Assembly (NCBI RefSeq): GCF_030864355.1
Contig: NC_083398.1
Span: 2,108,001 to 2,172,000, forward strand
DNA from: Cutaneotrichosporon cavernicola
Lineage: Eukaryota; Basidiomycota; Tremellomycetes; Trichosporonales; Trichosporonaceae
Length of the DNA stretch: 64,000 nucleotides
Direction of reading: 5' to 3'
This document shows, in pieces, positions 56,465 through 64,000 of this stretch. The notes below the pieces were generated by a model. The model ran no database searches, was not told where the DNA came from, and saw nothing but the letters and a program-made list of their open reading frames with translations. Made by a program: the position numbers and the translations under genes. The first letter of the stretch is position 1. Each line of letters starts with the position of its first letter.

Positions 56465-56813
56465 ACTTTAGACTGTACAGTAGAATGCCACGAATGCCAC
56501 GACGGGGGTCACATTAGCGCATTGAGTTGCAGAGTGAGTTATCCGGAGGGCCCGAGAGCTCCACGAAATGGTTACGATTCGGTTTGTGTTCCGCACACGA
56601 CTAATGAGCCGGTGTAAGCGGTGAAAAGTCAGTGAATAAGGCTTATCTCGGAAACTCGAAGGTGGGTATCTATGCATGCGGAACTGTGCTTGGTCATATG
56701 GTGTGTCGGGAGTAGCGAGTCGTAAAGTGATCTGGTGTCAGCTAATGGTCCAGACGTTCCAGCAAACACGCTGTTGCCCAATTCTCCATCCTGAGCGGCG
56801 CGTCGTGTCATGC
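56465..56813. other. Convergent intergenic region
   Basis: 349 bp between the MYO1 and mL40-like stops. No gene; moderately AT-rich, expected to hold both 3' ends. Confidence 0.5.
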
Positions 56814-57437
56814 TCACCACTCGTTAAGCGGCCGCGTCCACTGGTAGTTCCACCCTTTACCCCTACTCTCGACAGGCACCCACGCCTCGCGCGGGACAAT
56901 GCCCTCGGGGCGGGACTCGAGCCAGCGGCTCTCGGTCGTCTTCTTCTTCCCCTGCGCCATCCCCTGCTTGGCAGCGGCGTACGCCGCGTTGGCATGCGCC
57001 ACACGAATCATCGCGCGATCGTACAGTGCGCGCGGCAAGACTCCCTCTCCAATGACGCCGAGTCCCTCCTCAGCAGGACCGCGGGTAAGCGCGTCGAGCT
57101 CAGTGCAAGCATCGACCATCGCGTCGTACTTTGCGCTAATGGCGGCCGACCGGGACGCACGCGCGTCACGACGGTGCAGGTTCCACGCACGCTCAATCGT
57201 CTCGTGCGCCTCTGCCGAAGGGGCTGCGGCACGGATACGGCGCTCGTAGTCGACATGCCTGGCGCCGATGGGGGAGGCCGAGGTGGGGGCGACACCGTCC
57301 TTGGGGTAGAGGGAGGCGCGGATCACTTCCATCTTCCCCTCGGTTGGAGTAGAGTGGGCATTGAAGGCCGCGTTACGCTTGAGCAACGGGGTGAGGGAGG
57401 GGAGGCGGGCACGCGAGGTTGAGGCCAGCATCGACAT
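56814..57437 (-). CDS. Mitochondrial large-subunit ribosomal protein mL40 (MRP-L28 family)
   Basis: Single-exon gene of 207 residues. The start MSMLASTSRARLPSLTPLLK looks like a mitochondrial presequence. The core HETIERAWNLHRRDARASRS, followed by SAKYDAMVDACTELDALTRG, fits the MRP-L28/mL40 family pattern (helical E-x-I-x-R-A-W-x-L-H and a following amphipathic helix). The C-terminal IVPREAWVPVESRGKGWNYQ and WTRP resemble the aromatic end of fungal members. Assignment is from memory of family pattern, without alignment. Divergent from the MAPEG-like gene (341 bp). Confidence 0.68.
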   Translation of the reverse strand: MSMLASTSRARLPSLTPLLKRNAAFNAHSTPTEGKMEVIRASLYPKDGVAPTSASPIGARHVDYERRIRAAAPSAEAHETIERAWNLHRRDARASRSAAISAKYDAMVDACTELDALTRGPAEEGLGVIGEGVLPRALYDRAMIRVAHANAAYAAAKQGMAQGKKKTTESRWLESRPEGIVPREAWVPVESRGKGWNYQWTRPLNEW

Positions 57438-57778
57438 TGTTGGGTGTGGGTCTGGGTAGGTTGGAATGGATGCAAGTGGAGGCTGCACAGGTCAGGCCGA
57501 AATCTCAGCTCGGCGCTCGGCGAGGGCCGGAGCGGCGATTTGCGGGTGTGGCACCTTTGCCCAAGTGCCACGTGGGAATTGGAGGGGGACCGACGTCATC
57601 AGATGATGTTGTTGACGTTGGTATGCCCTCCCCATCAACCCATCAAGAGAGAGAACAAGAGTGGTGACGCAGGATATGACGAGCCGCATCCTGCCCGCCA
57701 CCTTGCCGGTCTTGCGGTATATGGTACATAAACGTCCCAATGCTATTCTATCTTTACTTTGCTAACACCTTACACACC
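57438..57778. promoter_or_regulatory. Divergent promoter with CACGTG, mL40 and MAPEG-like genes
   Basis: 341 bp between start codons with a perfect CACGTG at 57569-57574 near the middle. Repeats the arrangement at the TAM41/SAP18 and GCS1/SRP102 divergent pairs. Confidence 0.45.
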
Positions 57779-58679
57779 ATGTCATTTGCAGGCCTCAATA
57801 CTGGTAACAATCTCAGCCTGTACGCCGTGCCCGCGGCGTTTGGCCTTGCGTGAGTAGAGCCGTAGTGCAGAGCGGTGATGCCCTGTCGTCGGGGCGAGCC
57901 GTGGCGCTGCTCATGGCACATGCCCTCACTCCGCTCACGCCGCTCACACCAGCATCGCACCACACCTCTATGCGTTGGGGCTCGTGACTCTCAAGCATCC
58001 GGCTGGGGCCAAGGGGTTCGACTTCAGCGTGAGTTTCTCGGCGTCAGGCAGAGCTGTCGACGTGGAAGACTTGGGCGCATGACTGTACATGCTTTTCTCC
58101 TTTGTGACCGGTTGACCTCGGTTCCGGTGGAGTAGGCATGTCAACACCGAGCTCCGAGCTGCCATCTTCCCAACCCGCCCTGCCTACTGTCAAGCTTGAC
58201 ATTGCAGGACAAGCGCGCTCCGCTTCCTCTCTCTCTGCTTGGCAGCCCACCTGTGGCTCACTGCTAGAGACTCGCTCACACAAGTTTCCCGGCAACACGC
58301 GCAAGTTGATCTCCGAGTCACGTCTCTCTCCCACCGACCAGGAGAGGTACCTCCGCGCCGAGGCAGCCAACGACAACGGTTTCGTCGGGCTCGGCTTTTT
58401 CGCTGCCGCCGTGGCTGTCGGAAACGCTGCAGGCCTCTCCAACTCGTCACTGAACCGCGCGGCGGGCGTCTACCTCGCCTCGCGCCTGGCTTACAACTTG
58501 CTCTACATCCTTGGGACGAACAGTGAGTCTAGAGGAGGGTGGATTAGCAGAGGCGAAAGCGTGGTCAGAAAAGACTAACACCAGATGCCGCAGGCATCGC
58601 GCGCACCGTCGCATGGATGGTCGGCAGTTTCAGCTGCGTCGGCCTCTTCTGTGAGGCAGGAGACAAGCTCTCAAAGTAA
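57779..58679 (+). CDS. MAPEG-like integral membrane protein
   Basis: Exons 57779-57849, 57953-58028, 58285-58522 and 58585-58679 (71+76+238+95 nt) give 159 residues. Hydrophobic spans: LYAVPAAFGLAIAPHLYALG, VGLGFFAAAVAVGNAAGL, GVYLASRLAYNLLYILG and TVAWMVGSFSCVGLFCEA. A polar loop RYLRAEAANDNGF matches the R-x(2)-A-x2-N-x2-E/N-like loop of MAPEG (glutathione/eicosanoid) proteins. The third intron end is uncertain: 58029-58284 is 256 nt and has other possible acceptors. I chose AAG at 58284 because it yields FDFSFPGNTRKLISESRLSP in frame. Enzyme activity is not predictable from this. Confidence 0.72.
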
Positions 58680-58793
58680 CACGGCAGTAACAAAGTATGA
58701 TGATACATCTCGGAAGTACAGTGGCGTGTTGCGTGTCGGCATGTCCCTTGTCGGGCAATGTTGGTCTCTAGTTGCTCTACGCTATCGGTTCGT

Positions 58794-59752
58794 CTACATC
58801 GCCGGCTTGCTGTCACCGTTCGCCTCGCTCTCTCCTAGTTCAGCACCTGTTCGAGTGTCCGTAGTGTCCGTTTCCGTGTCCTGCTTCCCGTCCAACTCCA
58901 TTGCCCTCTCCACCTCGATCTCTGAGCCCGCCGGCTCGATGGCCATCTCCTCGCCTTCTCCTCGTCCGCTCGCCATTCCCTCGCCATCTCCAGTCCCATC
59001 TCTTATCTCGACGGCGACCCTGGCCACGACCGCCTCGCCTCCTCTTTCTCCAGCACCATCTGCCACAACGTCAGTATCACCAGACCCACCCTCGCCGTCC
59101 CCGTTCTCCACACCAAGCGGTTTGTGCAGGCGCTCAGGCAGCGGAAGGTCGGGGAATGCGTCGGACAGGCTCGTCTCGAGTTGCCGCCGGAAGGACTAGG
59201 GTTAGTGAGCGCGCAAGAGATGTGACAACCGAGCGCAGATGACGAGAACGAAGAAATATCTGTGTAGCTGAGACCCACCTCGAGACCCAGTAACCGTCCC
59301 AGGGCATACTGGTTTTCGCCAGTCGCGCGACTTAACGAAGTCTTGGTGTACTGGTGCGGGTTCTTGGCCTTGTCGATGTTTCTGCCATCAGCCGAGGGCA
59401 CAGGTGTGGCGTTGGGACTTTAGGGGGAGCGGAGACGTACTCAATGATCTGCTTCGGCACCGAGTCGTTGACCTGCGGCGCGAGACGCGTGAGCTCAATG
59501 AGCGCCCTGTTGACCTTCTCCCTACTGTCAGCTATTCTGGCTGTTCAAGGTGCCTGCGACGACCCACATCCGCTCAGCAACCTGGCCTTCCATCCCAGCA
59601 ACAACCTCGCCAGCGCACACCTCCATCTCGTACAGGTCTTGAGCGAGGCGTTGGAGTTCCTTCTCGAGTGTTGCACGGATGTGTGGGTCCTCGGGTGGTG
59701 CGCCGGGAAAGGGCGTGGGTGCGGGAGAGGGTAAATGTTGGCCGTGGGACAT
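58794..59752 (-). CDS. MED10: Mediator complex subunit 10
   Basis: Middle-module Mediator subunit linking activators to RNA polymerase II. Exons 59752-59568, 59521-59441, 59381-59279 and 59195-58794 (185+81+103+402 nt) give 256 residues. The MED10 core is LEKELQRLAQDLYEMEVCAG, then MEKVNRALIELTRLAPQVND, SVPKQIIENIDKAKNPHQYT, and FRRQLETSLSDAFPDLPLPE. Unlike the short animal and yeast proteins, it has about 100 extra C-terminal residues that are strongly acidic and Gly-rich (VENGDGEGGSGDTD...). Such acidic tails may be extra activator-like surfaces (inference). Tail-to-tail with the MAPEG-like gene (114 bp). Confidence 0.88.
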
Positions 59753-60011
59753 GGCGCGTGTGGGCGATTGGTAGTCGAAGTGGAGACAATGGGGCCCTGC
59801 GAACCTATAGGAAAAAGACTACCAACGAGTGGTGCTGGACAGGGGATGAGAGTGGTGATGTGGATGGAGAGGTGGAGAAATAAAAGGTGGAGGCGGAGAC
59901 AAGAAGATGAGGATTGTACAGTGTCAAGGGCCAAGTCACCGAACCTGCGCCGGCAACCTACGAATCCACGAAATCGGACTGCACACTTATTCATCATCAA
60001 CCATCGCAACC

Positions 60012-61771
60012 ATGGTTGACCCAGTAAAACCTGTCAGGCCGCCATCGATAGCCGCCCTGTCGCTCGAAGACAGCAAGGTGGCCGACGAGCTCGAGGCCTT
60101 CCGGCGCCAGTGGCGGGCCGAGGTTGAGGCCAAGAAGGAGGTAGAGGTAGACGCAGGCGGCGTCATGTGGAAGGGAACTGCTGAGGAGGGCAAGGTCGAC
60201 AAGGGCAAAGGCAAGGGCAAGGCTGCGGAGGAGGACAAGCAGACGAAGGGAGACGAGGAGTGGCCAGAACCCGGCTCGGCTATCAAGGCTGTGCGCTCGA
60301 GATCGCCTGTCAAGGCTCGTCCGCGGTCACCCACCAAGCCGACGTCACCCAAGACGCTGCGCTCTCCTACCAAGACGCAGTTCCCGCGCTCGCCTACCAG
60401 AGCGCCAGCACAGCTACCCCGCTCGCCGACAAAGCCTACCCGCGCCGAGGCGGAAGGCACAGAGACTACCGACTTGAACTCGGCCTCGGCCTCGGACTCG
60501 GACTCGACCATGCCCTTCCCCCAGCGGCGGCGCACGGGCGACGCCGTGGGCCTCTACACCCGCGCCGTGGAGGCCGAACAAGGGGGACGCCTATCCGATG
60601 CGCTGCACTTGTATCGCCGTGCGTTCCGGGCCGACGAGAACGTTGACCGACTCTACGCGCTGAGCGTGCGCAAGGCTGCCGCGGCTGCCCCTCAGATCCA
60701 GGAGGAAAAGGGGGAGGCGACGCCGACGCCAGTCGACATTGTGGATCCGTCTGCACCTGATGAGTCCGAGTACACGTTTACGCGCGAGGTGCAGGTCCGC
60801 CCCGACTATGAGCGGGAGGGTAGTCGCGTGAGCCCGCTCACGACGCTGCTCGAGGCGCGGGTGGGCGATCCCGAGAGCTTTCCAGACTCGGAGGTGGGGG
60901 ATCCAGCCTTGTCATTCCGTGCTGCAGACAACGCACTGCCGCTTCCCATCGCTACGCTGCCGAGCGAAATCCTCAACCGCATCCTCCTATTGCTTGATGT
61001 TGCGGCGCTGGAGCGTTTTGGGGCTAGCTGCTGGCGAGCACGCCTCCTCACGGCCTACAGTGCTGCGTGGAAGAGATTCGCAGGGGAGATCTACAATCCT
61101 CCGATGGTGGAGAGTGTTGCGCTGGGGCGTGGTTTGGCACGTCGGCATAGGGACGAGTGGCGCACCACTCTGGTCGAGGAGGAGCGCCTACGGATGGACG
61201 GAGTCTACATTTCGGTGTGCCACTATATTCGACCGGGCGCGGGTGAGCAGTGGGTCACCATTACGCACATGAGTGAGTCTCAGCTTTAGCTGGACAGCCA
61301 CAACCCCCGCTATCGTCCACTAGCTCACAGCTCACACCAGTCACGTACCACCGCTTCCTTCGCTTTTACAACGACGGGCACGTCATGTCGTTCCTCACGA
61401 CTGACCACCCTTCGGACGTTGTGCCGCTGCTCAAGCCCTCGTTGCGAGCCAAGGGCTTACACTTTGGCCGTTGGCGCCTTGTGCGCGACGAGGACGAACG
61501 CGGGCGAAAACGTGCTCGCGTGATCATTACCGACCTCGTCGAGCCGGGCCCTGGCGCAAAGTACGAGTTTGAGATGGAGCTCAAGCTGCGCGAGACCGGG
61601 CGCGGTCGGTGGAACAAGCTCGACCTCGTGTCTTACTCGTCCATCAACCTCGCGACGGGTGAGGCCCTTGGTTTAACCCTCAAGCACCAGAAGCCATTCT
61701 ACTTTTCAAAGTGCGTCCGGCCAGAACTAGAGCTGACAGACAGAGTACGGTCATACCATCCCCCGTTCTAA
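60012..61771 (+). CDS. F-box protein of the FBXO9/Hrt3/Pof7 type
   Basis: Predicted substrate adaptor of SCF ubiquitin ligase. Exons 60012-61272, 61341-61710 and 61744-61771 (1261+370+28 nt) give 552 residues. The N-terminal third is Lys/Pro/Ser-rich with repeated SPxK motifs. Next comes a TPR-like helix pair (AVGLYTRAVEAEQGGRLSDA, LHLYRRAFRADENVDRLYAL). The F-box follows at about residues 310-350 (ALPLPIATLPSEILNRILLL). The C-terminal Hrt3-like domain has RTTLVEEERLRMDGVYISVC, ITYHRFLRFYNDGHVMSFLT and GLHFGRWRLV. The last exon is 28 nt. FBXO9 orthologues act on TORC1/TORC2 pathway proteins in animals. The substrate here is unknown. Confidence 0.88.
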
Positions 61772-61847
61772 GAGACGCTTTAGTGTACCATGCATAGGTC
61801 GCACGCATGTACCACGGCTTGTACCGCGGTCTTATTCTATCTCCTTG

Positions 61848-64000
61848 CTAGAGGAACTCGCCGAACCATTCCTGGAACTGCTCATCGACCGAGAGAACGG
61901 GCGGGGGAGCTGGCGGCTTGGCGATTTGGAGCGCCTCAGGAAGCGCTCTTGTCAGACATCGTCAACCTGAGCTTACGCACCTTCATTCTCTGCAATACTC
62001 TTCTGACCCGGGTCGATATCGCCACGAGCATCGTCGAGAATTGTCGAGGAGCGATTGCAGGCAGGCTTGGCCGAACCAAGCGTCTTGCTGGTGGACGAAG
62101 AGCTCTTGCTGCTCGTCTGGCCGACAGGGAGAGCAGCTCTCTTGGACTTGGAGGTGCGCTCCGCACATGCATTCGTCTTCCCAGCCGAACGCGACGACTT
62201 GTGAGGCGGAGGTCTGTCACCCATGTCGATGAACCCATCTTCGTCGTCGTCCATGTCGTCATCATCCGGTTCCTCGTCGTCGTCGATGGCCTCATCGTCG
62301 ATGAACGACTTGACAGCTAACGCCAGCTTGCGCGTCTTCGGCTTGGCCACCACTTCGCGAGGCCGCTTATTCTTGTTGTTGCTCTTCATCTCCCTTGGCA
62401 CTGTCAGATCGATGAGCTCGTCGCCGTCGCTGTCGTCGACGCCGAGGAACAGAGGGGACTTCGAGCGCCGGGTAGCACGCGAGGGTGCAATTGTCATTGA
62501 AGATCCAGGTTCACCGGCGTTCTGCAATTAGCAGGCGTTGCCACCGAGCTACTCACGCTGCGAGCGATGATCTCCTCACGCTTAGGGAACTTGTCCGCCG
62601 GGATTCGCGGCTTGTACATGAACGTGCGGGACAGACCACTCTTCTCCTCCACTGAGGACGATCAGCTCTCTGTCACTGTTAGAAACGTACCTCCAGCGAT
62701 GCACATGATTCTCTCGTCTGGGTAGTAGAGCGTCGCCTCTAGTCCAAACTCGCGAACTCGATCGCTAAGTCGGTTCGTGCTGGAGTCAGTGTTGAGCAAC
62801 CGATCAGCTAACCCGATGGCTCGCTTGTCAATGAAGCGATTGTCTTTGGTAGTCACAGTGAGGATAATGAGGTTGTAAGCCTTCGTGCGTTTCTGGTTGC
62901 CGCGGATTGCCCCTCCCTTGGTCGGTTTGTGCACGAGTTGGCCACTATTCCTGATCTGCAGACGCAATTGCACTGTGGGGTAGCCGTTCTCGTCTTGGCT
63001 CCTGCCTTCCTCGCTGAAGTCAACCACAGGGCGAACGAAGCTCACGTGAACTCGATAGTGAACCGTGGTAGAGCCGTCACACGTTCCAGCACCTCTGTGC
63101 CGAAGGGAGGATGGCGGTTCAGCCACATCTCGATCCGACTGGGCTGCAACTTGAGCAAGTCGTCGAACGCTGGGGTCAGCGGTGATGGCAAGCTAGCAAT
63201 CACTGTGAATGCCGTTGGATTCCAGCACAGTGATTGACTTGGGACCAATCTTGTCAATCTGGCGGAAGACGGCGGATGTGTCCTCCCACGCCTTGCCGTG
63301 AACGGTGTGGCACAGCTCTATCGCCGCCACAGCAGCTCGGCCATACTGCTTGTGGCAGGTAACGTTGAAGATGGCGCGCGCAAGACGGGGAGCAACATTG
63401 AAGATTAGGATTTGCGTCTGTAGCGGGGACGTGTTCTCCGTCTTGGTCGAGAACTCGTCTAGGTTGACGTTGCCGAACGTGACCTGAGCCAGTAGGAACA
63501 CCTTATCGGCGTACGTCTTTGCCGGGGTGTCAAGGTGATACTTGATGTCTTTGTGCACTCGCAGCGTGTTGAGCAGCTGAGGTCATGAGATGGCGGAGAG
63601 TTCACTCACCGCCCGGTCTCCCTGCCGGATTCGCAGGCTCGAAAACTCGGTTGATCCTGCAAGAAGTTCTAGCAGACTGCGGAGGCTCGAGTCGGGGTCC
63701 ATGCTGACAATGTGACACATCTGGAGTTAGTCTTGATCTGGGCCTGTTTCGCGTACCGTCCTGTATGAGATAAAGTTCTGGCTCATGATCGTGCCCAGGT
63801 TCGTTGGGAGCAGCTCTTTGGGTTCGGAGCCATCCTCAGTCTTTTCCTTGATCACCTCGGGATCGTCAGTGATGAAGTCGTGCTTCTTGAGATCGGACAC
63901 GGAAGTCTGTCCGTTAGCGAGGCACTTGACACCAAACATACTTCCACGAATCGATCGAGCGTCGCGTCCCAGCTCTTGGTGTGATCCTTGGTCATCGTCT
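61848..64000 (-). CDS. HFM1: Meiotic DNA helicase HFM1/MER3, C-terminal part
   Basis: Ski2-like helicase for ZMM-dependent meiotic crossovers. The window holds the region after the helicase core; the 5' end lies beyond base 64000. Recognised: DPEVIKEKTEDG and LGTIMSQNFISYRT (winged helix to Sec63 transition). The Sec63-type domain follows: MDPDSSLRSLLELLAGSTEF, TPAKTYADKVFLLAQVTFGN, IELCHTVHGKAWEDTSAVFR, QIDKIGPKSITVLESNGI, LQPSRIEMWLNRHPPFGTEV. Seven introns are visible, including one at 63014-63045 (32 nt, GTGAGC to TTGACTTCAG) that restores frame after PRFTIEF. The tail is acidic with poly-Asp and ends VDEQFQEWFGEFL. Distinguished from Brr2/Slh1 by the single-cassette Sec63 pattern and NRHPPFG. 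All exons visible here are open. Confidence 0.88.

Noticed and set aside
63014..63060. Apparent frameshift in HFM1 after PRFTIEF
   Set aside because: A 32-nt intron (GTGAGC to TTGACTTCAG, 63045-63014) restores the frame, so no mutation is needed.

Overview
The window is a compact, GC-rich, intron-dense fungal nuclear region. Gene content (DCTN5, MED10, tetraspanin, TORC2-type AGC kinase, GCS-type ceramide glucosyltransferase, CFEM proteins), many 30-60 nt introns with GTGAGT-like donors, and a CTGAC/CTAAC branch site almost touching the acceptor all point to a basidiomycete. A Tremellomycete of the Trichosporonales is my inference; no rRNA or marker gene is present to fix the species. No tRNA, rRNA, CRISPR array, prophage or intact transposon was seen.

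Layout. 1-13.7 kb: TAM41 (partial, minus) and SAP18 (plus) from a shared promoter; YPK1 AGC kinase; COQ3 (minus); two small paralogous proteins of unknown function (minus); ALE1-type acyltransferase (minus) diverging from KAE1; an MDR oxidoreductase (minus). 14.5-20.7 kb: tetraspanin (minus), atypical SDR, ATE1 (minus) and a candidate 36-residue membrane microprotein. 20.8-24.7 kb is the largest stretch without a gene. It leads into a secreted protein with eight tandem CFEM domains (24.7-27.5 kb), the most unusual gene here. 27.8-36.8 kb: spartin/senescence-domain protein, JEN1-like MFS transporter and a 1042-residue unrecognised low-complexity protein, all minus. 37.7-50.5 kb is dense housekeeping: USO1, ATP12, ceramide glucosyltransferase (minus), SRP102, CAB5, DCTN5 (minus) and VPS53. 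50.5-64 kb: CAF1 deadenylase (minus), class-I myosin, mL40-like mitoribosomal protein (minus), MAPEG-like membrane protein, MED10 (minus), an FBXO9/Hrt3-like F-box protein, and the C-terminal half of the meiotic helicase HFM1/MER3 (minus), which runs off the right edge.

The genes do not form a pathway cluster. Recurring themes are mitochondrial maintenance (TAM41, COQ3, ATP12, mL40), membrane lipids (ALE1, GCS, YPK1), trafficking (USO1, VPS53, SRP102, dynactin, myosin-I) and RNA biology (SAP18, KAE1, CAF1, MED10). Coding models were built by hand from splice signals and reading-frame continuity. Where exon lengths are given they sum to a multiple of three.
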